In this document: positions 1 to 5,790 of the stretch, piece after piece | How positions within the stretch are numbered: the first letter of the stretch is position 1 | Layout of the letters: each line of letters opens with the position of its first letter | IMG/VR virus record: IMGVR_UViG_3300004448_000031 | Coordinates: 1-45,182 of that record | Length of the DNA stretch: 45,182 nt | Origin: a virus | Strand: one strand, 5' to 3' | Notes under the pieces: model-generated | What the model was told of the DNA's origin: nothing | What the model saw: only the letters and a program-made list of their open reading frames with translations | Database searches by the model: none | Translations under genes and position numbers: made by a program

Positions 1-1
1 T

Positions 2-502
2 TCATCTTATTTCCCTTGGTATTGGGGTGAAGTCTTACCTCAACAAGATGGTGAATATGAAGGAGTTGATATCGTTTGTGCCCCCAATCGTAATTGGCAA
101 TTCTCTCATGTCTTCTGGAGATATGGTAACGAAAATAGTCAACAATGCCCTATTATTCAACCCCTTATCACTCAATTAAATCCTGACGTTCTTTTTAGAG
201 TGAAAGGTAATATTCACCCCTGGGAAGAAACCCAAACCCTTCATGGTTTTCATACTGATGAATCCTCCCCTGGTCTGACTTCCATATACTATGTAAATGA
301 TAATAACGGTAAAACTACATTCCGAACTGTAACTGATGATGGACAATTTAACTATACTGAAGTAGAATCAAAAAAGAATAGATTAGTTACTTTCGATAAC
401 CGTATCATGCACTCTGGTTCTAATCATACAGATGCACCATATCGTATCGTGATTGCCCTAAACTATTTCACTCACTCTATATTCTACAGGGATAACAAAT
501 GA
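2..502 (+). CDS. 2OG-Fe(II) oxygenase, C-terminal part (5' end outside window)
   Basis: The frame is open from the left edge to a TGA at 500-502, so the start codon is missing. The visible 166 residues carry the signature of the prolyl-4-hydroxylase type of 2-oxoglutarate/Fe(II) dioxygenase. There is an HTD iron-binding pair (His at 251-253, Asp at 257-259), a distal iron-binding His at 410-412, and an Arg at 443-445, eleven residues further on, that would hold the 2-oxoglutarate carboxylate. Such enzymes couple decarboxylation of 2-oxoglutarate to hydroxylation of a substrate, which cannot be named here. T4-like cyanophages carry several of these genes, often among structural genes, and their role is unresolved. 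The stop overlaps the next start codon (ATGA), which suggests translational coupling. Confidence 0.85.
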   Translation, partial: SSYFPWYWGEVLPQQDGEYEGVDIVCAPNRNWQFSHVFWRYGNENSQQCPIIQPLITQLNPDVLFRVKGNIHPWEETQTLHGFHTDESSPGLTSIYYVNDNNGKTTFRTVTDDGQFNYTEVESKKNRLVTFDNRIMHSGSNHTDAPYRIVIALNYFTHSIFYRDNK

Positions 503-729
503 AATTCAAAGAATTCGTAAAAGGACAAACTGTCTCCTATAAACAACACACTGGTTACATAAATTTCATCGATGAACAATATGTAACTATCTGTATTCAT
601 GAATATCCTAAACACCCTGATATCGCATTACACTCTAAACATAAAACAAATCAAACTAACCTAGTTGTATCCTACATCGATTATGACCTCATTCAAAGAA
701 CAACTCCATTATGTGAAGATAACAACTAA
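499..729 (+). CDS. Small conserved-type hypothetical protein
   Basis: This is a 76-residue protein whose ATG overlaps the stop of the upstream oxygenase, so the two are probably translated together. I do not recognise a named family. The sequence alternates short hydrophobic and polar stretches (VKGQTVSYKQHTGYINFIDE, then YVTICIHEY), as expected for a small, SH3-like beta-barrel, and it has no membrane segment or signal peptide. The tail contains several His residues and a run of charged residues. Codon use and base composition match the neighbours. The 363-base noncoding stretch that follows marks the end of this transcription unit. It is likely a real gene because of the tight coupling; its function is unknown. 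Confidence 0.65.
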   Translation: MKFKEFVKGQTVSYKQHTGYINFIDEQYVTICIHEYPKHPDIALHSKHKTNQTNLVVSYIDYDLIQRTTPLCEDNN

Positions 730-810
730 AGAGATTACTTCTATCCTGTGGAATAACTATAGAGATTACATCTTTAAACAACGTATAAACAACCGCCCTG
801 ACTCTAAATC

Positions 811-850
811 ATAGTTTTCCACAGATAATGCGGAAATTGTGGAAAACTAT
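811..850. repeat. Perfect inverted repeat made of two opposed DnaA-type boxes
   Basis: Two exact 13-base arms, ATAGTTTTCCACA (811-823) and its reverse complement (838-850), flank a 14-base spacer. Each arm contains TTTTCCACA (815-823 on the + strand, 838-846 on the - strand), which as I recall is the preferred DnaA box of marine cyanobacteria and fits the general consensus TTWTNCACA. A third site with one mismatch lies on the - strand at 747-755. An AT-rich stretch follows at 849-865. The repeat could also fold as an RNA hairpin that closes the preceding operon, but no long U tract follows it. The inverted repeat is certain; the DnaA role is inference. Confidence 0.7.
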
Positions 851-1018
851 TAATAAATCTATTAGTGTTCTTTATCTTCCTTAAAGGTGCTCTAGAGTTG
901 AAGTCTTAGCATGCAACCTATCAGATGTCAACCTCTCACAATACTCGGAGAATTTCTGATACACAGTCTTGATATTTGCATTACTTATCAATGACATTTA
1001 AGACCCTCTAATCATCAC
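851..1018. other. Noncoding stretch between the inverted repeat and the early promoter
   Basis: I find no convincing reading frame, tRNA or repeat here on either strand. The stretch is AT-rich and leads directly into the sigma-70 promoter. Together with 730-850 it forms a 363-base gene-free interval, which is unusual in a genome where most neighbouring genes touch or overlap. Confidence 0.5.
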
Positions 1019-1047
1019 TTGACAAACTATCAAATAGATGGTACAAT
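1019..1047 (+). promoter_or_regulatory. Consensus sigma-70 promoter (early-type)
   Basis: TTGACA at 1019-1024 and TACAAT at 1042-1047 are separated by exactly 17 bases. The -35 is perfect and the -10 is one base from consensus. Transcription would begin near 1054, about 40 bases before the ATG at 1093. This type of promoter is read by unmodified host RNA polymerase, so the small genes downstream are probably expressed early, unlike the late baseplate genes. Confidence 0.75.
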
Positions 1048-1092
1048 TAACCTTGTAGAGGTTCAGAAACAGACCTAGTATCTTTCCCACTT

Positions 1093-1296
1093 ATGCAATA
1101 CATTATCTACGACAACTCAGAGACACTTATAGCATCATTCGTGTCAGTCTATGACCTTGAGAAGTACATCGATGGTATTAGAAACTCTCGGGGAGATAGT
1201 TACCCAAATACTCCGAGAATGTCTACGTTTGATTACATCAAGACTATCGGATGGTTCTGGGACGTAGTTGACAAATCTACAGAGGGTGATGTATAA
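1093..1296 (+). CDS. Small early hypothetical protein
   Basis: This 67-residue protein is the first gene behind the strong sigma-70 promoter. It has an acidic, mixed alpha/beta composition (a VYDLEKYIDGI helix-like segment, a Trp-rich end with GWFWDVV) and no membrane segment or recognisable motif. No clear Shine-Dalgarno sequence precedes the ATG, so the exact start is uncertain. An 83-codon open frame on the opposite strand overlaps it, but the promoter orientation and the neighbours favour this strand. Small genes directly behind such promoters in T4-like phages are often early host-takeover genes. That is context, not evidence from the protein itself. Confidence 0.55.
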   Translation: MQYIIYDNSETLIASFVSVYDLEKYIDGIRNSRGDSYPNTPRMSTFDYIKTIGWFWDVVDKSTEGDV

Positions 1297-1322
1297 TAGT
1301 AGAGGTAATCGGAGGTCCTGTG

Positions 1323-1354
1323 AGTAACACTTAGCGGCAGTACTAAATGTTACT
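1323..1354. repeat. Imperfect hairpin between small genes
   Basis: AGTAACACTTA (1323-1333) pairs with TAAATGTTACT (1344-1354) over 11 positions with one mismatch, around a 10-base loop. It lies in the 187-base gap between two small genes. No U-run follows, so it is not a standard terminator. It could slow transcription or protect the mRNA end. A smaller 5-bp stem with a 4-base loop occurs at 1402-1415. Confidence 0.45.
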
Positions 1355-1483
1355 TTGGCAGTATATTGGGCCCCCTTAAATATAAAATAAGCCACTACCC
1401 TAACCTACAAAGGTTCCCAGACGCCTTAGATATAATTCGATAAAGTTCTGTTGTCCATCTAAAAAAATTTCTGAGGTAAAAAA

Positions 1484-1702
1484 ATGGATGCTAAGACCCG
1501 TGTAGAGAGACAGGAGACTCGTGTATGGGCAATTGAGCAACTGATAAGGTCAGAGGCATTTCTAGACCCTCGTATGTACGAGTGTGCAGACTATTATGCA
1601 TCATCTTATGCCTCTCAGGTTGTAGAAGATCTATATACACTATGGACGGAGTGGAAAGAAGACAATCCCACTAATAATCCACAGGTAATCAATCGCATGT
1701 AA
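1484..1702 (+). CDS. Small helical hypothetical protein
   Basis: This is a 72-residue protein. The start is well supported: GAGG at 1473-1476 lies 7 bases before the ATG. The sequence is highly charged and predicted mostly helical (TRVERQETRVWAIEQLIRSE, then EDLYTLWTEWKEDN), with no signal peptide or membrane segment. I do not recognise a family. A TATAAT at 1431-1436 upstream could be a -10 element, but no -35 accompanies it. The gene sits in a run of tightly packed small genes (7 bases to the next ATG) and probably belongs to the unit that starts at the 1019-1047 promoter. Confidence 0.65.
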   Translation: MDAKTRVERQETRVWAIEQLIRSEAFLDPRMYECADYYASSYASQVVEDLYTLWTEWKEDNPTNNPQVINRM

Positions 1703-1709
1703 TAGAGTT

Positions 1710-1883
1710 ATGTCCCATAGATTCACAACAATACTAGAAGAAGATGATTTTGGAGATTTAATCCTTAATATTCCATGGAGTGTATGTGAGGAATTGGGAT
1801 GGGATATTGGAACAGAACTAGACTATGAGGTAGGAGAAGATGGCAACAGTTTCAGAATCAAAAAATCAAATGATAACGAATGA
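1710..1883 (+). CDS. AbrB/MazE-like small protein
   Basis: This 57-residue frame runs from ATG 1710 to TGA 1881-1883. The middle and end follow the SpoVT-AbrB/MazE swapped-hairpin pattern: a strand, then IPWSVCEELGWDIGTELDYE, then an acidic-Gly turn and a closing FRIKK strand. The 'LGW..G..L' core is the usual hallmark. Members of this family are dimeric DNA-binding proteins, either antitoxins or transition-state regulators. No toxin partner is visible next door, so a stand-alone regulator or a remnant is more likely than a toxin-antitoxin pair. It overlaps the next gene by 44 bases. The assignment rests on pattern alone. Confidence 0.55.
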   Translation: MSHRFTTILEEDDFGDLILNIPWSVCEELGWDIGTELDYEVGEDGNSFRIKKSNDNE

Positions 1884-2115
1884 AGAAATCGCCTTATTGT
1901 TAAAGGACAATGAGGAATCACATGCATTAATCAATGAAATGTTTGTAAAGATTGCGACAAGACTTAAAGATGTTGAGGAAGCAATCGGTAATATACCCAC
2001 ACCAGACAAGACATATTACAAACCTGTCGGTAGCGCGGACCACATTACTCTAAAGGATAATTTAGATTATATTTACTCACGTTTAGACAGATTAGAAAAT
2101 GGGATGCACAAATAA
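1840..2115 (+). CDS. Small coiled-coil protein
   Basis: This is a 91-residue protein. The start at 1840 is preferred over an in-frame ATG at 1870 because GAGG (1827-1830) and GGAG (1833-1836) lie just upstream, while the later ATG has no ribosome site. Residues about 12-50 form an amphipathic helix (EEIALLLKDNEESHALINEM), and residues about 65-90 form a second one with a heptad-like spacing that ends in DYIYSRLDRLENG. Such short helical proteins are common next to structural genes in cyanophages and may bind a virion protein or act in assembly. The gene overlaps both neighbours (44 and 17 bases), which implies one transcript into the 837-residue gene. Confidence 0.65.
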   Translation: MATVSESKNQMITNEEIALLLKDNEESHALINEMFVKIATRLKDVEEAIGNIPTPDKTYYKPVGSADHITLKDNLDYIYSRLDRLENGMHK

Positions 2116-4612
2116 CGGCGATTATTGCGAGACGAGTAATCACTGTCAAAAATTTCTACCTTCTTCAGCAGTTCCTGGAGAGGGTACTTCTATGAAGTAT
2201 ACTGAGTATCCTGTAACTCAGTTTAGAAAAGGTAATTATAATATACCAGATCGTACTGGTAATGCAGTGATGCATAATAGTAGTACGATTCCGATTTCAA
2301 CAACATCAACACCTGTAAGTGGAAGGGGGAATGGAGTTGCTGCTGATGGGGGTGCTGCAGCATCATTAGCACACTGTGGGAAGGTACGTGGTGCTGGATG
2401 TAATACATTTTTATTAGGACTTGGTAGCGGGGGTTCTGAGATTGCTTATGATTGGATTCCGACTGGGTTATCTTTTGATTGGCAGTCAAGCGATACTTGG
2501 ATAACATATCTTTTTGATACATCTAATAATGCAGGTATTGCTGGAGATCCAGTATATTATATTCAAACCTGTACTCGAACGACAACAACTACTACACAAG
2601 GGACTCCTCAAGTACCAGCGAGTTCATCATCAACAACAGAAACTACAACAACATGTAAACCATGTACAGCACATGAATGTACTCCTGGTGTAACTGATGT
2701 AAAATATAAGTATGATGGTCAAGATTTAACTAGGGATGATGATTGCCCAAACCCAGATTTATTTGGAATTGGTACAGAAAGTAAGAAATTAGTATTTCAA
2801 TATAGTTCGTTAAGTACACAATTACCTGATGGAGTCACTGAGTTTGCAGTTTCTTATAATGGTGGTACATATGAAACTGTATATACTGAGGCATTAGGGA
2901 TTGGGCAGGTATATAATTCGACACAAAATCCATGGCAATTAGGCGACGAATCATTTGGGGACTTTGAAGTATTTGACCAAGAGTTTGAAACTGCAACAAA
3001 AAGTGGATTTCGTATCAAACTTAGAATCACACCTATCTTTGATGATACTGGTGCTACTTTAGTATTCTCTGGTACTCAATGGGAAGTCATGGAAGTATTG
3101 AATGCTGGCAGTGGATATCAAATCAATGATACATTTACACTAAATTATCCCTATTTGTTGCCAGATAACACTGAGACAACGCTAACTTTGGACTTAAAGG
3201 TGATTAATGTTGGACCAGTTGACTCTTTAACGGGACAAAGTAGCGGATTTGACATCATTAGGACGGGTGATACCGTAAATGGTCATCAAGTGTTGCGTGC
3301 TTATCATACAGATCTGGATAATTTTCCTTATCATGTCATTTATTTGTCAGGAAATGGTAATAATTTCATAAAAGAGCAGACATATGTCTCTGATAGAGCG
3401 CATGTTATAGTCGCAAAAGCGGGTTATGGCATTCCAGACCGTGCATGTTTGATTGGTAAGTATGAATTTATACAAAAATCACTCCAATACATGACTTTAA
3501 GTCGCGAAGAATCGTCTCCAGACATTTTTAATGGTGTAAAATTGCCGCGAGTGACTACAACTGTTACAAATGGTGTGGTAACTGGGTATAATATTGAATA
3601 TGCAGGTAGTAAATTGCGGAGATCGGAGTTTAATGGCAACGAACCAAAGTTAAGTGTTGTTGGTCCAACTTCAAAAGTAGGTCGAGAAGCAGTTGTTCAG
3701 GGTATTTTTAGTGCTGGGCAGTTAGTTTCGATTCAAATTGTTGATGGTGGCAGTCTTTATGATGATAAAGACCCTCCTGCAATTTTTGTTTCTAATACTT
3801 TGATTAGGGATACGACAACATATCCGAATGCAGCGTATGAAGAAGGTCATACAGAACGATATAAGAAGTATTATGACGCTTCTCCGACTCCAAATCCTGA
3901 TATGACCTTGATTAAAGACTCTATTGATTCAAATCCAAAGGATATTACCTTCACTACGAACAGAGGTAATGTAGATGTTAAGTATGATCCCGAATCTAGA
4001 AGAAAAGATATACAACCACAATCGTTGTATAGTGCTGGTGTTATTGCCCCATTGTATGATATAATGAATAAACCTTCCGATATGACTCATTTAGGCAAAT
4101 TGACTAAAAAAGATTTGGCAAATGAAATCGTAGAGGAAGAGTTACGCATTAAAGAGCGAACGAATAATCTTTTACGAGGTCTTACTCAAGATGTAGTTCC
4201 TTCGTATAATGATGTACAGGACGCTTTAGTTGAAACGGTTCAGGGTAGGATTGGAAACTTACCTTATGGGTCGGAGAATACTAAATATATTATCAAGCAA
4301 TATAGTCCTGATACCAATTCTAGAGCAACTATTAGCGTCACACTAAGTTGTAGACCTGCAACGGAAGGTATTAATACCACAGCGTGTCCCCCACCCGTAA
4401 CTGTTGTACCTGGACCTACTTCAGGTACTGATCCAGAAACGGGAACCACTACTGCAGCAGCATCATCTTGCACCATGACAGGACCCTTTGGTCCTGGGTG
4501 TAAATCTTGGGCAGTTAAGGGGGAAATGCTATTTCTTCATGATATGTCAAGATCTGCACAAAATGCAGTGGCAGCAGGAAAAGCATATGGCAATCCACTA
4601 TTGGAGGTTTAA
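2099..4612 (+). CDS. Probable virion structural protein, Cys/Thr-rich, upstream of PAAR
   Basis: This is an 837-residue protein of unknown family. The N-terminus has Cys at 3, 10 and 16. Residues about 157-192 form a Thr/Ser-rich linker (six Thr in a row at 161-166) bounded by Cys residues. The centre is beta-rich and includes one GSGY repeat (NAGSGYQINDTFTLNY) like those of the large baseplate proteins downstream. Residues about 680-720 are a charged helix, and the C-terminus has another pair of Cys (CTMTGPFGPGC). A strong GGAGG for the PAAR gene lies in its last codons. Position directly before the spike-tip gene suggests a baseplate hub or spike component, but I see no lysozyme domain or gp5 motif. 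The start at 2099 overlaps the upstream gene by 17 bases and has a weak ribosome site. The ATG at 2192 is the alternative, but it would discard the Cys-rich N-terminus. Confidence 0.7.
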   Translation: MGCTNNGDYCETSNHCQKFLPSSAVPGEGTSMKYTEYPVTQFRKGNYNIPDRTGNAVMHNSSTIPISTTSTPVSGRGNGVAADGGAAASLAHCGKVRGAGCNTFLLGLGSGGSEIAYDWIPTGLSFDWQSSDTWITYLFDTSNNAGIAGDPVYYIQTCTRTTTTTTQGTPQVPASSSSTTETTTTCKPCTAHECTPGVTDVKYKYDGQDLTRDDDCPNPDLFGIGTESKKLVFQYSSLSTQLPDGVTEFAVSYNGGTYETVYTEALGIGQVYNSTQNPWQLGDESFGDFEVFDQEFETATKSGFRIKLRITPIFDDTGATLVFSGTQWEVMEVLNAGSGYQINDTFTLNYPYLLPDNTETTLTLDLKVINVGPVDSLTGQSSGFDIIRTGDTVNGHQVLRAYHTDLDNFPYHVIYLSGNGNNFIKEQTYVSDRAHVIVAKAGYGIPDRACLIGKYEFIQKSLQYMTLSREESSPDIFNGVKLPRVTTTVTNGVVTGYNIEYAGSKLRRSEFNGNEPKLSVVGPTSKVGREAVVQGIFSAGQLVSIQIVDGGSLYDDKDPPAIFVSNTLIRDTTTYPNAAYEEGHTERYKKYYDASPTPNPDMTLIKDSIDSNPKDITFTTNRGNVDVKYDPESRRKDIQPQSLYSAGVIAPLYDIMNKPSDMTHLGKLTKKDLANEIVEEELRIKERTNNLLRGLTQDVVPSYNDVQDALVETVQGRIGNLPYGSENTKYIIKQYSPDTNSRATISVTLSCRPATEGINTTACPPPVTVVPGPTSGTDPETGTTTAAASSCTMTGPFGPGCKSWAVKGEMLFLHDMSRSAQNAVAAGKAYGNPLLEV

Positions 4613-4615
4613 CAA

Positions 4616-5185
4616 ATGACAATGGGAATGGGTCTCTATATGGGGACATGTTCAGGGCATGGTCTAGGTTCTGGTTCTTCACATCATCCAGGACTTGGTG
4701 GAGGAACCTTAGGTGGGTGTCCTCATATCCCCTTAGATCCTCGTATTAAGGCAATGCCTGTCATTGCAATGGATGCAGTCACGCTTTGGCCACCAATAGC
4801 ACAACTTCCACTTGTTAAACCACCAACTGATATAGTAGGAGCAGTAGTCGTTAATGGTATGATACCTATACTCGACCAGGATATTCTAACTCCTCATCCA
4901 ACGCCAACCCAACATACAACTACATCAACTGGGGATAAATGTTTCGTCACATTGAATTCTCCAGCATTCTGGTGTACTCAAGGTACTGCTGGAGGTCGAG
5001 AACTACCTATTGGTCATGCACGTAAAGCATTCTCTACCGTAACAACGGTTTTTGTTAGAGGACAAAGGTGTACCCGATTTGGGGATCCTTTGGGGGATAA
5101 AACTACAGCATTTCCATGCAATTCTGTCATAACAGGCAGTAGTCCAAATGTATTCATTGAAGCGTCAGGAGGCGCAGTAACTTAA
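4616..5185 (+). CDS. PAAR-domain spike-tip protein
   Basis: This is a 189-residue protein. The C-terminal half (about residues 130-186) matches the PAAR family: GHARKAFSTVTTVFVRGQR, then FGDP, then a Cys and the closing strand VITGSSPNVFIE. PAAR proteins form a sharp metal-stabilised cone that caps the central tail spike and pierces the cell surface; the T4 equivalent is gp5.4. The N-terminal 50 residues are Gly/His-rich (GSGSSHHPGLGG), and several His and Cys residues there and at HPTPTQH could serve as metal ligands. The start has an excellent Shine-Dalgarno site (GGAGG 4603-4607, 8 bases before ATG). In-frame ATGs at codons 3 and 5 are alternatives. The stop overlaps the next gene by one base (TAATG). 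Confidence 0.88.
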   Translation: MTMGMGLYMGTCSGHGLGSGSSHHPGLGGGTLGGCPHIPLDPRIKAMPVIAMDAVTLWPPIAQLPLVKPPTDIVGAVVVNGMIPILDQDILTPHPTPTQHTTTSTGDKCFVTLNSPAFWCTQGTAGGRELPIGHARKAFSTVTTVFVRGQRCTRFGDPLGDKTTAFPCNSVITGSSPNVFIEASGGAVT

Positions 5186-5334
5186 TGGCAACACGTTCTA
5201 AATCATTCAACGGTCAAAACTGTATCGAGTCACAACCAAAAAAGACTCGTCAAGGAAATGGTGCTCATACTAAGTATGCATCATCGAGTAGAAACAATGC
5301 TCGCAAACGTTATAGAGGTCAAGGCAAAGGTTAA
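5185..5334 (+). CDS. Tiny basic protein
   Basis: This 49-residue protein has an ATG that shares a base with the stop of the PAAR gene, so it is probably translated by re-initiation. It is strongly basic, with clusters KKTRQGNG (residues about 19-26) and NARKRYRGQGKG at the C-terminus. There are no hydrophobic stretches, and the composition is that of a disordered nucleic-acid-binding or chaperone-like peptide. I recall similar short K/R/G-rich proteins at the same place in other T4-like cyanophages but know no function. It ends 11 bases before the late promoter of gene 25, so it closes the spike operon. Confidence 0.7.
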   Translation: MATRSKSFNGQNCIESQPKKTRQGNGAHTKYASSSRNNARKRYRGQGKG

Positions 5335-5345
5335 TTTAACGCCTA

Positions 5346-5353
5346 AATAAATA
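5346..5353 (+). promoter_or_regulatory. Late promoter NATAAATA (AATAAATA)
   Basis: AATAAATA matches the T4-type late promoter octamer as used in cyanophages (NATAAATA). It lies between the tiny basic gene and gene 25, 17 bases before the ATG. It would be read by host polymerase carrying the phage late sigma factor (gp55 family). Confidence 0.65.
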
Positions 5354-5366
5354 TACGGCGGTATAT
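5351..5366 (+). promoter_or_regulatory. Hairpin in the leader of gene 25
   Basis: ATATAC (5351-5356) and GTATAT (5361-5366) pair perfectly around a GGCG tetraloop, ending four bases before the ATG of gene 25. No Shine-Dalgarno sequence is present otherwise. The hairpin overlaps the last bases of the late promoter, so it might act as a DNA cruciform, an RNA 5' clamp, or not at all. Confidence 0.5.
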
Positions 5367-5370
5367 TAGA

Positions 5371-5790
5371 ATGACCCTCAAGAAAATCACGTCAAAAGAA
5401 GTAAAATACTCAAAGTCTTTTAAAGATTTTGGTATTTCTTTTGCTAGAAATAAATTTACTGATGACGTGAGTGTTCTTACTAATGAAAATGCGATTAAGC
5501 AATCAGTCAAAAATTTAATTATGACTGTTCCTGGTGAAAAACCTTTTCAACCCTTGATTGGATCTAGGGTTTCTGAATTATTATTTGAACCCCTAGATGC
5601 ATTTACTATAGATGCAATTAGAGAAGAAATTGAGATTACTATAAAACAATTTGAAAAAAGAGTTCGTCTCAATAAAATTGATATTGTTCCAATTTATGAG
5701 AACAACAAAATTTCTGTTACTATAGTTTATAAGATAATTGGTATACCGATCAACGAATCGATTTCATTTGTTTTACAGAGACCCGAATAA
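5371..5790 (+). CDS. 25: Baseplate wedge subunit gp25
   Basis: This is a 139-residue protein (T4 gp25 is 132). It has the gp25/GPW family pattern: a central core with KPFQPLIGSRVSELLFEPLD (compare the family's 'RPF.P.fG..l...LFE'), then a helix with REEIEITIKQFEKRV and beta strands with KIDIVPIYE. In T4, gp25 binds gp6 and gp53 in the inner baseplate and nucleates sheath assembly. The protein is cytoplasmic until assembled and has no signal. The gene follows a late promoter directly, and its stop overlaps the start of gene 6 by one base (TAATG), which fits stoichiometric production of the two partners. Confidence 0.93.
   Translation: MTLKKITSKEVKYSKSFKDFGISFARNKFTDDVSVLTNENAIKQSVKNLIMTVPGEKPFQPLIGSRVSELLFEPLDAFTIDAIREEIEITIKQFEKRVRLNKIDIVPIYENNKISVTIVYKIIGIPINESISFVLQRPE

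Noticed and set aside
730-769. Direct repeat AGAGATTAC at 730-738 and 761-769
   Set aside because: Nine bases repeated once in AT-rich noncoding DNA is close to what chance allows, and no function is suggested.
811-850. The inverted repeat as an ordinary Rho-independent terminator
   Set aside because: The stem is AT-rich at its base and is followed by TAATAAATC rather than a U tract, unlike the clear terminator at 43560-43584. A weak terminating role remains possible.
1144-1395. 83-codon frame on the - strand opposite the small early gene
   Set aside because: It has no promoter or ribosome site on that strand, and the strong + strand promoter at 1019-1047 favours the overlapping + gene.
1431-1436. 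TATAAT as a second sigma-70 promoter before the gene at 1484
   Set aside because: At 15-19 bases upstream there is no hexamer resembling TTGACA, so a -10 alone in AT-rich DNA is weak evidence.
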